Positions 40,790 to 53,397 of a stretch of DNA of 64,000 nt are shown in pieces. This DNA comes from Ranitomeya variabilis. Lineage: Eukaryota; Chordata; Amphibia; Anura; Dendrobatidae. The notes beneath the pieces were generated by a model that ran no database searches, was not told the origin of the DNA, and was given only the letters and a program-made list of their open reading frames with translations. Position numbers and translations under genes: made by a program. The first letter of the stretch is position 1; every line of letters starts with the position of its first letter. The stretch covers positions 68,399,042 to 68,463,041 of the forward strand of contig NC_135236.1 in the NCBI RefSeq assembly GCF_051348905.1. The letters are read 5' to 3'.

Positions 40790-41855
40790 CACACAGTGCT
40801 CCATACTGTATAATGACCGCACATGACGCTCCATACTGTATAATGGCCACACATGATGCCCCATACTGTATAATGACCGCACATGATGCTCCATACTGTA
40901 TAATGGCCACACATGATGCTCCATACTGTATAATGGCCACACATGATGCCCCATACTGTATAATGACCGCACATGATGCTCCATACTGTATAATGACCGC
41001 ACATGATGCTCCATACTGTATAATGGCCGCACATGATGCTCCATACTGTATAATGACCGCACATGATGCTCCATACTGTATAATGACCGCACATGATGCT
41101 CCATACTGTATAATGGCCACACAGTGCTCCATACTGTATAATGACCGCACATGATGCTCCATACTGTATAATGACCGCACATGATGCTCCATACTGTATA
41201 ATGGCCACACAGTGCTCCATACTGTATAATGACCGCACATGATGCTCCATACTGTATAATGGCCGCACATGATGCTCCATACTGTATAATGGCCGCACAT
41301 GATGCTCCATACTGTATAATGACCGCACATGATGCTCCATACTGTATAATGGCCGCACATGATGCTCCATACTGTATAATGGCCGCACATGATGCTCCAT
41401 ACTGTATAATGACCGCACATGATGCTCCATACTGTATAATGACCGCACATGATGCTCCATACTGTATAATGGCCGCACATGATGCTCCATACTGTATAAT
41501 GACCGCACATGATGCTCCATACTGTATAATGGCCGCACATGATGCTCCATACTGTATAATGACCGCACATGATGCTCCATACTGTATAATGACCGCACAT
41601 GATGCTCCATACTGTATACTGGCTGCACATGATGCTCCATACTGTATAATGAACACACATGATGCTCCATACTGTATAATGGCCACACATGATGCTCCAT
41701 ATTGTATAATGACCGCACATGATGCTCCATACTGTATAATGACCGCACATGATGCTCCATACTGTATAATGACTGCACATGATGCTCCATATTGTATAAT
41801 GACCACACATGATGCTCCATACTGTATTATGGCCACAGTTCTCCATACTGTATAA
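40790..41855. repeat. 30-bp minisatellite in copy B, about 35 units
   Basis: The same unit family as in copy A, with a higher share of GACCGC and GGCCGC variants. Three units are shortened to ACACAGTGCTCC. Long open frames on both strands are artefacts. Confidence 0.95.
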
Positions 41856-41864
41856 TGACATACA

Positions 41865-42645
41865 GACACGCAGCTCACACACATGCAGCATCACACACAC
41901 AGTATCACACATACACACGCAGCATCACAAACGCAGCTCACAAACACATGCAGCTTTGACACAAATGCATCACACATGCAGCCATCACACACACACACAG
42001 CCATCACACACACACGCAGTCATCACACACACACACGCAGCCATCACACACACAGCCATCACACACACGCAGTCATCACACACACACGCAGTCATCACAC
42101 ACACGCAGCCATCACACACACACACGCAGCCATCACACACACACACACACGCAGCCATCACACACACATGCAGCCATCACACACACACGCAGCCATCACA
42201 CACACACACACACACACGCAGCCATCACACACACACACACGCAGCCATCACACACATGCAGCCATCACACACACACGCAGCCATCACACACACACACACG
42301 CAGCCATCACACACACACACGCAGCCATCACACACATGCAGCCATCACACACACACACGCAGCCATCACACACACCCAGCCATCACACACACCCAGCCAT
42401 CACACACACACACTCAGCCATCACACACACACACCCAGCCATCACACACACACACCCAGCCATCACACACACACACACCCAGCCATCACACACACACCCA
42501 TCACACACACACACCCATCACACACACACCCATCACACACACCCAGCCATCACACACACCAGATACCTCATACACACATGACACACACACAAATGCAGCA
42601 TCACACATCTCACACACACACACACATCATACACACACAATCTCC
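41865..42645. repeat. (CA)n-rich array with GCAGCCATCA units, copy B
   Basis: The same organisation as the CA array in copy A, but toward the right the unit changes to CACACCCAGCCAT and CACACCCATCA, a variant not seen in copy A. Confidence 0.92.
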
Positions 42646-43090
42646 TCTGTGGTGCAGGGGCGGCTGATCTGTCCATGTGCACTGCAGCTCTTCAGTTTCT
42701 CCGGCTGCTCACAGCTCTGCACTGTCCCGGCCCCTCCCCCGTCTCTCCTTCTCTGCCGGGATAGCAGCTAAGAGCAGGAGACGCCGGAGCTCCGTGCACA
42801 CACAGGAGGAAGTGAGTCGCTGACCTCTCATCTTGATCGCTGCTGGCTCTCTGCCTCAGCGTGGCAGCGCCGCACACACAGGGGGCGGGGGGGGGCGGGA
42901 TCGGTCGGGAGGAGACCCAGCATGTATAAGAAAAAAAAAACAGCCACAAACCTAAGCTACTCAGGTGCCGCCCCCTGCATTGTCCCTGCCCTAGGCACGG
43001 GACATTAGTGTCCCGCCCGGGATCCCGGGGCTGGCTGTCAAAATCAGGACAGTCCCGCGGGATCCAGGACGGTTGGGAGGTATGCATACT

Positions 43091-43860
43091 TACCAACATT
43101 TAACCCCTGAACGACGGAGCGTTTAGTTTTCGTTTTCTTCCTCCCTTTCTTCCAAAAGCCATAACTTGTTTTTATCTTTCATTCGACGTGTGACGCCTTG
43201 TGGTTTATTTTTTTTCCGTCACAAGTTGTCGCTTTGAATTCCACCATTCATTTTGCCATATAAATAAAGTGCTTGGAAACTGGAAAAAAAAAATCCACAT
43301 GCGGTAAAATGGTGAAAAAAAACAATTCTACAATTATTTGCGGGGTCTTGTTTTTCCAACATTCATTATACAGTAAAAATGCGCTGGTATTGTAATTGTC
43401 CAGGTCCGAGCTGTCCTTATATTTTTGTGGAAAAGAATCAGAACTTTGTTAAAAGAAAATAAAAAATATCGCCATTTTGTAAGTATTTTTTCTCCCCGTT
43501 GATGGTGCTGGGTGAGGAGCTTTAGTTTTTATTGATACCAGTTTTGAGATAAATGTGATGTTTTGATCTTTTTTTTATTCCATTTTTAAGGAGAGTAGCA
43601 GAAACTAAAAAACAGCAATTCTGACTTGTGATTTTTTTCTTTATGGTGTTTAAGGGTTAATATTTTAATATTTTGATAGATTACACTTTTCTGGCCATTG
43701 TGATACCAAATATGTTCATTTTTTTTAGTTTTTGATTTTTTTTTTATATTTATAAATGGGGAGAAGGCGGGGGTCTAATTTTGAAGTTTTTTTTTTTAAT
43801 TTTAAATATTTAAAAAAAAACGTTCACTTGAACTTGTGATTGATGTAGGCCCCCGACTGC
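43091..43860. repeat. Anuran AT-rich interspersed repeat
   Basis: It begins with TTTAACCCCTGAACGACGG and runs through CACAAGTTGTCGCTTTGAAT, CCATTCATTTTGCCATATAA and GCGGGGTCTTGTTTTTCC. I know these words from a long non-coding frog repeat related in style to the one at 16776-17807. No coding content is seen. Confidence 0.5.
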
Positions 43861-43919
43861 CATGGCAACCCATGGGTTGTAGCCTAAGAGCCTCATTGAA
43901 GTAGAACCACAGGGTTAAC

Positions 43920-44870
43920 AAAGCAAGTGAGGAAATTAGGTATGGCTGGGAAGTGATAAAACTAATTAAAAGCCCCCTTAAGGCCGGGACTGCCTGTGGT
44001 GACCAAATAATTAAGGCAGGAGATCTATTGTGGGAGCCAGTAACAGAGTCTAGGGTTTGTAGATTGAAGAATGGTAAGCAGCTATGATGAAAGAACTTTC
44101 CCTTAGACTTTGTGTCTCCAATGTGCAGTTATGAATATTGGGGTTTGTGTAGATCAGATATTGATAGGACATGCAATTTCAATGTCAGTACTAACAGGAA
44201 GAATATGCATATTTTTTTCATAACGGTGACACATGCTTATAAGCCCCAAATCAATAGTGGCCAGATCGCTGACAACATCCATGCCATGTTTCCCATCTAA
44301 GAAAAGGTAAAATTCCAATAAAAAATAAGATGGTGATCATATGCCTATGATCATCAGGAGTGAAGATGTCGGGAATGTTGGCAATATCATAATTTTCTGA
44401 AACTGAAACCACGTCCCATAACCAGCCCTGTTATTGAGTCGGCAAGGGGAGGTATGTGGGTGTAACTTAGGTGCTGATAAAAGGACAAGGCAAGTTATGA
44501 TCTGTGTTCCATGCAGAGAAATACATATCAGTGTATGCATGATCCACGTTCACTGGACGTTTCCAGTCTTAAGTGCTCTACTTCCCTAATCTCTGAGCCA
44601 TCTCAGTGACCAGTGTTTAGTAAGTTTCTTTCATCCTGTTTATTCTATGTAATTATGTATGCTGTATTGTTTTGTCCCCTTTGTAACATCTTTTGTACAT
44701 TTTTTTATACACACTGCCTATCGTTTTGGATTAAATCTAAAATTTAATAGTTCTGTTCCTTTTGTTCTCTAAACCACACTCCTGAAGCCATATGCTACCA
44801 GAAATCAGTTCAGTTGGCCTGTATAACGAATGGTGGTGGCAGCAAGTAGTTCTTGGGTTATCATGGCGTT
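43920..44870 (+). mobile_element. Possible LTR remnant
   Basis: A promoter-like TAAAAGGACAAGG near 44477, a long T-rich tail with AAATCTAAAATTTAATAG near 44730-44750, and TGGTGGTGGCAGCAAG near 44830, which looks like a tRNA primer-binding zone, are arranged as U3, R/U5 and leader of a retroviral-type LTR. No partner LTR or coding region was found. It is a tentative fossil call. Confidence 0.25.
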
Positions 44871-45464
44871 AGCAGTGACCGTACCGGAGTATGTATATAT
44901 TCCATGAGTTGGAATTAAAGGTGTATATGCCATACGTTCACTGTTCTTCAATAACCGGCCTATTGGTGGTAACAGCCGCAGCCTCATCCGTTAATCGTCG
45001 GTCAAATGTGTAATTGTCCTGACAATAGGGGGCAGGAAAGGGCTGTTTGTGACAAAAAGATAAGGTGGTGGGTTCAGCGTGACCACCCCCAGCTATCCGG
45101 CTGTGAATTTTGACAATATCCATCACCGCAGTCATGTGGAGCAAACTAAGCATTTGAAGCCTCTGCAAACCTCCGCACCCGTTTCATGAATAATAGTTCT
45201 TTTTGGAGCAGGAAGGGGATGAAGCCCCACAAATTGAGATAGTTAAGCCATGCTCCCAAAAATGCCTTTTAAATAGGTATTTTATAGTATCAAATTTGCA
45301 TAATCGCCACCCCCTGTGTAGTCCGGGTTCACAAATATGTTTCTCCACTATCAGGATTGATGCCAAGCACTATATGGACATGTTAACCCATAAATTACCC
45401 TCCGATGCTTCTGGAGGAATTAAGTTCATACATGGCATACTTACATACTTCATACACACTAATA
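44871..45464. other. Intergenic DNA before the Tc1 element
   Basis: I see no gene or classified repeat in this stretch. Confidence 0.3.
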
Positions 45465-46777
45465 CAAGTGCTTCTCACTAAATTAGAATATCATCAAAAA
45501 GGTGATTTATTTCAGTTCTTCAATACAAAAAGTGAAACTCATATATTATATGGAGTCATTACAAACAGAGTGATCTATTTCAAGTGTTTATTTCTGTTAA
45601 TGTTGATGATTATGGCTTACAGCCAATGAAAATGCAAAAGTCATTATCTCAGTAAATTAGAATAATTAACAAATAACACCTTCAAAGGCTTCCTAAGCAT
45701 TTAAAAAGGTCCCTTAGTGTATTTCAGTAGCTCCACAATCATGGGGAAGACTGCTGACTTAACAGATGTCCAGAAGGCAGTCCAGAAGCCACCACACACA
45801 GACGTATCCAGGACATGGGCTACAAGTGTCGCATTCCATGTGTCAAGCCACCCATGACCAATAGACAACACCAGAAGTGTCTTACCTGGGCCAAGGAGGA
45901 AAAGGACTGGACTGTTGCTCAGTGGTCCAAGGTGTTGTTTTCAGATGAAAGTAAATTTTTCATTTCATTTAAAAATCAAGGTCCCAGAGTCTGGAGGAAG
46001 CGTGGAGAGGCCACAATCCAAGCTGCTGGAAGTCTAGTGTGAAGATTCCACAATCAGTGATGGTTTGGGGAGCCATGTCATCTGCTGGTGTAGGTCCACT
46101 GTGTTTTATCAAGACCAAAGTCAGCGCAGCCGTCTACCAGGACATTTTAGAGCACTTCATGCTTCCCTCTGCCGACAAGATTTTTGGAGATGGAAATGTC
46201 ATTCTCCAGCAGGACTTGGCCCCTGTCCACACTGCCAAAAGTACCAATACCAGGTTTACAAACAACAGTATCACTGTGCTTGATTGGCAGCAAACTCTCC
46301 TGACCTTATCCCTACAGAGAATCTATGGAGTATTGTCAAGAGGAAGATGAGAGACACCAGACCCAACAATGCAGACGAGCTGAAGGCTGCTATCAAAGCA
46401 ACCTGGGCTTCCATAACACCTCAGCAGTGCCACAGGCTGATCATCTCCATGCCACGCCGCATTGATGCAGTAATTGATGCAAAAGGAGCCCCGACCAAGT
46501 ATTGAGGGCATTTACTGAACATACATTTCAGTAGGCCAAAATTTCGGATTTTAAAATCATTTTTCAAGCCGGTGTTTTAAAGTATTCTAATTTACTGAGA
46601 TAATGACTTTTGGGTTTTCATTGGCTGTAAGCCATAATCATCAACATTAACAGAAATAAACATGTGAAATAGATCACTCTGTAATGACTCTACATAATAT
46701 ATGAGTTTCACTTTTCTATTGAAGAACTGAAATAAATTAACTTTTTGAAGATATTCTAATTTTGTGAGAAGCACTTG
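45465..46777 (+). mobile_element. Tc1/mariner transposon with long terminal inverted repeats
   Basis: The ends CAAGTGCTTCTCACTAAATT and, inverted, CAAGTGCTTCTCACAAAATT are flanked by TA at 45463-45464 and 46778-46779. The terminal inverted repeats extend about 200 bp (both contain GATAATGACTTTTG-type and CCATAATCATCAACATTAAC words). The length is 1,313 bp, shorter than the roughly 1.6 kb expected for the family. It encloses a damaged transposase gene. Confidence 0.9.
45741..46505 (+). pseudogene. Tc1-family transposase, internally deleted and frameshifted
   Basis: The gene starts MGKTADLTDVQKAV at 45741 and ends IDAKGAPTKY before the stop at 46505. Most of the two N-terminal helix-turn-helix DNA-binding domains is missing: after about 15 residues the sequence jumps to the MGYKCRIPCVKP linker, so about 90 codons are deleted. 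The DDE core is recognisable: SDESK, then LQQDLAPVHTAKS, then PTENLW. Two single-base frameshifts lie near 46035 and 46283. The copy cannot make an active transposase. Confidence 0.88.
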
Positions 46778-46779
46778 TA

Positions 46780-47885
46780 AAATTTGTGCAAAAATAATAG
46801 GAACATACATAGAAATAAAGTAAAAAGTCACTCCTTAGGGGACTGTAGAATACTTGTGCAAACATTTTGTCTCTTTAATAAACCCGCTATTGATGAATCA
46901 GTCGCAAACATCTGGAAACCAAAATGGTGAAGATAAGAAAAAAAAGTGAGCTTATAAAATAGACAGATTTGGTAAAAGTAAAAAAGAAATGGCTAAAAAC
47001 ACCAAAAACTAGAGCAAAAAACATTGAACAATAAGGCCCAAAGGATCATGGAATCCACGCAGCCTCGAGATAGGAAAATTCCTTGGTGTGAAGTACGCCA
47101 AGTGTGAATCCGCCCTAGATGTGTCTATGCCAGATGCTGATTTACCCCACAAGGGTGTGAGTTTTAGGTACAAATTTCGTCCTACGGAGAGCTACATTCA
47201 AGAATAAAGCCCTAAATATATGTGAAATGTGCTGGATATTAAGCAGAGTGCAAATATATGCTCATATTATAGTGCAAATATTGAAGCTAATAAATGTAAA
47301 TACCTACCGTATATAGAAATATGGCCGAGCAGACAACAATGCAAAAATAAATTATGGCACATAAATCACAATATATAGCCCATAAATATGGTACAATGGT
47401 TAAAGCTAAATAGCTATAAAATGTATAGGGGGTGAATAATGCTATACTATTCTACAGGGAATACACATGATCTCCATGAGCAATCTCCATTCATGTCAGT
47501 GGTGAAAATGGGTTTTCTCATCAAGTTATCATTCACACAAGCATTTATATCAGTATTTCTTCTAGCTGCAGGACATCGTGCTATTGGTTTATGTTTTGGG
47601 GACCTTTCTAAGAAAATTTGATTGGCTGCTATGAGGGCTCGTGTAGATGACCAAGTCAGTCTCAATGCAATACGACAAAACCTCGGACGAATGTTATTCT
47701 ATGGGACAGTGCACGTCAGATTTTTTTTTTGCACGGACAGAGCAGGTCCAGGGATAAAATTGCAGCATGCCCTAGTTTGATCTTACATTCGGGTCGCTCT
47801 CAGCCATGCAAGTCAATGAGTCTGTGGAAAACATCAGGATGCACTCAAATGACATCTGAGGGCAATCCAATTTCCATAGACTGAC
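46780..47885. other. Intergenic DNA after the Tc1 element
   Basis: It is AT-rich with no gene seen. Short frames lack family features. Confidence 0.35.
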
Positions 47886-49040
47886 AGAATGGTGATAGAG
47901 AAAAGGGGCTCCCTCGTACTCCAGTGTATCACATCCAACTCCCTTGCACCCTAGTGTATAACATTCGGGCCCCTCACATCCCGGAGTATAACATCCAGCC
48001 CCTCGCACCCCAGTGTATAACACCTGGCCCCCTTGCGCCGCAGTGTATAACATCTGGTTCTTTTGCACCATAGTGTACAACATCCGGCCCCTCGCCCTCC
48101 CGATGAATAACATCCAGCCCTTCGTGCCCTTGTGTATAACATCTGGCACTTTGTGCCCTGGTGTATAATGTTTGGCCCCTCGACCTCCCGATGTATAACA
48201 TCCGGCCCTTCATGCCCTGGTTTATAACATCTGGCCCCTTGCCCTCCCGATGTATAACATCCGGCCCTTCATGCCCTGGTTTATAACATCTGGCCCTTCG
48301 ACCTCCCGATGTATGACATCCGTCCCTTCATACCATGGTTTATAACGTCTGGCCCCTCGACCTCCCGATGTATAACATTCTGCCCTTCATGCTCTGGTGT
48401 ATAACATCTGGCCCCTCGACCTCCCGATGTATAACATCCGGCCCTTTGTGCCCTGGTGTATAACATCTTGCCCTCCCGATGAATAACATCCAGCCCTTCG
48501 TTCCCTGGTGTATAACATCTGGCCCCTTGTTCTCCCTGTGAATAACATCCGGCCCTTCGTTCCCTGGTTTATAACATCTGGCCCCTTGCTCTCCCTATGA
48601 ATAATATCTGGCCCTTCGTACCCTGGTTTATAGCATCTGGCCCCTCAACCTCCCGATGTATAACATCCGGCCCTTTGTGCCCTGGTGTCTGACCCCTTGC
48701 CCTCCTGATGAATAACATCCTGCCCTTCATGCCCTGGTGTATAACATTTGGCCCCTCGCCCTCCCGATGTATAACATCCGGCCCTTCGTACCCTGGCTAA
48801 TAAGATCTGGCCCCTCGACCTCCCAATGTATAACATCCGGCCCTTTGTGCCCTGGTGTATAACATCTGGCCCCTTGCCCTTCCGATGAATAACATCCTGC
48901 CTTTCATGCCCTGGTGTATAACATTTGGCCCCTCGCCCTCCCGATGTTTAACATATGGCCCTTCGTGCCCTGGTGTATAACATCTGGCCCCTCGACCTCC
49001 CGATGAATAACATCCTGCCCTTCGTGCCCAGGTGTATAAA
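47886..49040. repeat. Minisatellite, about 59-bp unit of two half-units, about 19 copies
   Basis: The unit is CTCCCGATGTATAACATCCG, GCCCTTCATGCCCTGG and TTATAACATCTGGCCCCT; each half contains TATAACATC, so the 59-bp unit is a diverged duplication of about 30 bp. The left edge (47886-48170) is more degenerate. Minus-strand frames (GCYTSGGRGARCYT periodicity) are artefacts. Confidence 0.92.
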
Positions 49041-49599
49041 AGGTGATTTTTATTGCAAATTATAATTTCAGATGAACAGAGATGAAGGTAATTCTGGTGA
49101 AGTTCTGGTTTCATGAACTCATTCTCTGGTTACAAGTACTTCACCATCTTATTAAACAGTGCAGGTTTTTTCCTTGCTGGTAGTGCAATGGTTTGTCTGT
49201 TCAGTTGAAGGGCCTGGAGATTTCCTACCTGGATTGTCTCAGCTGTTCAGTGTTCGCCACTGCTATATATGTTTGCCTCTGGCACTTAGGAATTGCCAGT
49301 GCTAGTTCTTACTGCCTGGTTTGGAGTTGGAGGTGTAGTTCGTGGTTGGAGTTGGCTTTTGGAGATTTATTCAGGAGATTGTAGCTTGGAGTTTTGTTTG
49401 TGTGCACATCCTTATCTTATCCTATTTGGTTTCTCCTTCCTTTAACTCCCCTGTGTTCCACTCTGTTGTTTGGTGACTATATTTTGTATGATTGTTATTT
49501 TAATTTATCCCTGTCCTTCTTCCCTTGTTTGTCTGTTCAGTATTATCCCATACACTATCTCCTGCATTGGGGGAGATAAGGGTTGATATAGGAGCATAG
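49041..49599. other. Intergenic DNA before the LTR element
   Basis: No gene is seen. T-rich and CT-rich sequence with words such as TTGTCTGTTCAGTATTATCC may derive from an older retroelement end, but no boundaries can be set. Confidence 0.3.
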
Positions 49600-50758
49600 T
49601 GCAGCGCCCCAGAGTTCTGGTCGTTGCAGTACTGTGGCTCTGCCGCTAAGGGGAGCCATGGTACGTTCGATGGCACCGAAGGAGTTCCTCCAATCAGGTA
49701 TCACAGACACCAATATGTTTCACAGCTGGGCCTCCGGGGGGAGCTAAGGGTGCTATTCATTAGGCCACTCCCCACCATAGTGGGTAAACTGGGGGTCAGG
49801 CAGAAAGTTAGTAGAGAACGCTGACGGGATTGAACGGAGCAACACCCTGTGGCAGGGGGTGTTGTGAAGGGAGAGACTGTAGGGTCTCTGCCAGGGGTGG
49901 GATCCTGGCAGAGGCTTGGCATTGAAAGAACGTAACGGGTCCGCGCAGGCTCCTGGAAGCGGCGGGACTCAAGAAAGGACTAGAAGCGAGATAGATTGTG
50001 CTGAGTGAGAAACGAGATCAAGCAGAAGGAGAATACCAGCAGGGGTTTTGTTGAAAGAGGCAGCACCCTGCTGAGGCGCAATACCGGTGGCCGGAACGCC
50101 GAGGGAGTGGATTAGAATACAGCTTCAAGCCATACTCCAAACAGCGGCAGGACAGTCGGTCTCAGGCGGGCTGTCTACCACATATCACCTATGAAGTCTT
50201 GGGGGGCAATTGCGGGAGAGGGGCGACTCTAGGGTCCCGGAAGAACTCCAGGCCTACCTGACAAACGGGTGCCATTCCAACCTGAATACAGGGAAGGGGT
50301 GGATTACAGAGGAACATCAAATCGAGTTGTGAGGGAACTTAAGAAACAGACACAACCGTTGTGGGGTTACTTTCCGTGAGCACAGCAGGGAAGGACTACA
50401 ACACATAGCGCTAGAAGGAAGGCACAGATTTCCACCTGAGAGGAGAACTCTGGAGGTGCCATTGGACCGGCCGGACTTGCGTAGCCTGGTGAACCGTGTT
50501 CTGGACTGAGGACTCAGAGATCTCCAGTAAAGAGGTAAAGAGACTGCAACCTGGTGTCCTCGTTATTTACCGCGATTTACACCCCACAACTGCACCGCTC
50601 CACCGCTATCATTACTACCACCTATTACACCGGACGTCCCCCACTGACGGACAGGGCCACGGACCGGGTCTAGCCACCGTGACAACCCCGAGACTGAGAC
50701 CCAGAGGCCCGGCTCCGGGTATCCCCTCGGCCCTGCGGCGGTGTGGGGGCGCGCCGCA
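49600..50758 (+). repeat. 5' LTR of the non-autonomous element
   Basis: It starts TGCAGCGCCCCAGAG and ends GGGCGCGCCGCA. It is near-identical to the copy at 53398-54558. Confidence 0.93.
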
Positions 50759-50832
50759 GCCTTGGCGTCACGAACAGGATCTACTTAAGCCTGAAGAATC
50801 AGGTCATGTGTGCCTAGAGACTGTGATTTGTT

Positions 50833-51862
50833 GTGCTTGGACTGTACTTTATTGTAAGACTGTGCTGCGCCATTAGCCGCCAAAAGTTCCCGCCAAAAGG
50901 CGCCGCCATTGCTACACCCAAGGGGAAGGAGGGCGTGTTATGGGCGGAGACTCCCAGTGTGGCGCGAGAAATGGCTACCGCCCCCTGCACTTCTGGCTGC
51001 AGAGGAATGACCTGCCCCAAAGCAGAAGAGAAACACCCCTTGATATGCAACGGCGAGAGGCTGGTGACGAAGAAGCCCGACCTCAGAGAAATGGCGGAGT
51101 TAGGTGCATGCACTGCCAGCGACTATCAGGTGGCGATGATGAACGGCGAGTGCCTGAGCGAGGAAGAAGCGGTTCAGGCCTGCCTTTCTTCACCGGAGAT
51201 GGACCGGAAGCCTGCGGATCCGACAGCGAAGCTACGTCCACCAATCCCGACCTCGGAGTTAGAGGAGGAGGAACCACAGCAAGCGGAGCGGAGTCCGAGC
51301 ATCCCATTGGAGGAGCCCCGGTCCGGGCTGCAGCCGACTCCAGCGTCCTCGTTAACGGACCAGAGCGACACCGATGGAACCACATTAGGCGCAGGTATGG
51401 CCGACGTCCCTGCTCCCCTTCACGAGCCCGCTTCTATGACCCACCTCCATCTCAGTAGGGAGCGACTTATCTCGGCAGGGCTAATGGTGCTATCCCCCGA
51501 TGATCTGGGGAGGATGGTGCCACCGCTGTCGACCGGAGTGGGGAAGCCCGTGGATGTGAGCTTAGATGGAGTAGTTCTTCGGTGGGACACCCCCTGGTTT
51601 AGAGCAGATGGATCCCGGGAGAACGGGTCCACCCTTGCGGTGCTTACATGGGAGCAATATACAGTGCTTGATTCTGCAGTGGAAAGGACGGAAAGGAGCT
51701 GAGTCGATGGGCCCATCGAAAGTACAACAACCCCCTCCGGCATGGGATGACGGAGACGCGGTAAGGCGGGGCACTGTGTTGGCCTACCATGTAAAAAGGG
51801 GGTGGGGCCTCATACACGAGCCGGGACTGGATGCTGATGTTTTCTTGCGCATTGTAATGTGA
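50833..51862 (+). CDS. Unrecognised coding region of the non-autonomous LTR element, with a cold-shock-like segment
   Basis: A 289-codon frame (50833-51702) encodes a Cys-, Pro- and Glu-rich protein that I do not recognise, with EMATAPCTSGCRGMTCP, GECLSEEEAVQACLSS and a C-terminal part containing SPDDLGRMVPP. An overlapping frame (51608-51862) contains RRGTVLAYHVKRGWGLI followed by DADVFLRIV, which resembles the RNP1 and RNP2 strands of cold-shock domains (KGYGFI and VFVH in the family). Cys-rich sequence follows to about 52180. This occupies the position of gag. The domain call is tentative and the copy looks broken. Confidence 0.4.
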
Positions 51863-52389
51863 GGGCTCCCTGTTGTGGCCGAAGCGGAGAACCGTTACAG
51901 AAGGGGGATCCTGTGACCTACAGCCGCCACTTGAACCCACTTGGGTGGTATGCACGGAATGTTCGGCGGTGTATGTCTGGACCTGCGGCACCTGCAGCCC
52001 CAGACCTGGTCCCGGGGGCACCCGAACTTGTCACCATCGCAACGGTACACCTAGTAGCAGCCCCAGAATTGGCCAGTCGGGTTCATCTGCATGTTCGAAC
52101 CGCGGATGCTGGCGCTGCAGTGACCGGGGCCCCAGAACCCAAGCCACCAGAAGAAGAATAAACCTCGATACCATGAAAATGTAAATAGTTACTGTTTGTT
52201 CTTTTAAGTTGCTGCTAAACCTGTCCAGGGTTAATGGATCCCTTTGTTGACCCGGGATCCCCTTTGTTTTGTTTTTCTTTTTCTTGAAGTTTTTGCACCA
52301 AGTTACACAAACTGCAGAAATCATGGACTGTGCATGATTCGAACTTCCCTTGTAAATAGTTTGCACCTTCTTAAAGGTGCTCCCTACTG

Positions 52390-52510
52390 GTTTTAGCCAA
52401 AGACACTTTGCGAAGATATTTGCCCTATTGGGTTGAGCCAAAGACACTTTGTGAAGATACCTTTCCTACCGGTTCTAGTTAAAGACACTTTGCGAAGATA
52501 CCATACCGGA
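52390..52510. repeat. Three short tandem repeats in the 3' part of the LTR element
   Basis: AAAGACACTTTGCGAAGATA occurs three times at about 50-bp spacing (near 52400, 52440 and 52482) with CTACTGGTTTTAG / CTACCGGTTCTAG linkers. It is non-coding and specific to this element's 3' region. Confidence 0.8.
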
Positions 52511-53397
52511 ACCTTTGCATGGGCCGGTAGGCTGAGAAGACGAGCTACCTTAGAAAGACTTGGTCTCCTCTTAAAGGGGATGTGAGAAACTGAACTTGAG
52601 AGAGATACTGTTGCAGAACAGTAATGCCATAATGATGCCTTGAAAAGAAATGTAACTGTTTTACATGCTAAGTTATATGTGTTGAATTTGTTGAAATGTG
52701 AAATCTAAATAATGTTTTGCAGAAAGAAAAGATGCAGAGAGCCCGTAGGGGTAGAGATAGAGATCTGCATAGCTGAAAGTAAGCGAAGTAATAATGAAGG
52801 TGAGGATAGAAGGTAAACCCCGCGTCCCCATTGAAAGTTACTTTGTTACTAAGGACAGAGAGTGAACCCGTAGGGGTTAGAGAGTGAGTCCTTAAAGGAG
52901 CCGAGTAGAGCTGGCTCAGAGTTCTTTAAACGAAAGGAATGTTATGTCTATACCATGTATAGTAGAGAAAGGCAGTAGGCCCTGGATGAACAGGGCGGTC
53001 CTGTAAAAGAAAGGAGAGGCAGTAGGTCTGGTGCCATAGGGACAGGCGGTCCTGCAGGTTCAAAGTAGGAGAATGTGAAGTTACCTTACCCTGTAATGTG
53101 ATTATAGGAAGGCCTTTGGTAAACTAAGAGTGTATGTTTCCTAAAGGCAATGTTAATTTATTGTTCCAGAATTTGCACTAAGTAGAATACCCGGTTGGGT
53201 AACAGGAGTTATGCATAGCCTGTAATTTATAATGTTGACCATGTTTGTAACGTTAAAAGTGTCCTCACCTCCCATAAAGGGAAGCCTGTTCAAGTATACT
53301 TATTGTTTTGCACTCAACAAAATTGTATGTCTTTTTGCTAATCTGTATTGTTGTTTTTCTTCCCAGTCCCGGAGTACTGTGTTTAACCAGGGGGGAG

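Larger units (their letters stand above)
40591..43084. mobile_element. Satellite-bearing non-autonomous transposon, copy B
   Basis: It has the same ends and internal order as copy A: left non-coding 200 bp, 30-bp minisatellite (40790-41855), CA-rich array (41865-42645) and GC-rich right part with GGACGGTTGGGAGGTATG. CATACT flanks it at 40585-40590 and 43085-43090. A partial copy of its left end (TCATACCTCCCATTTGCC) stands 30 bp upstream. It starts only 355 bp after copy A ends. Confidence 0.8.
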
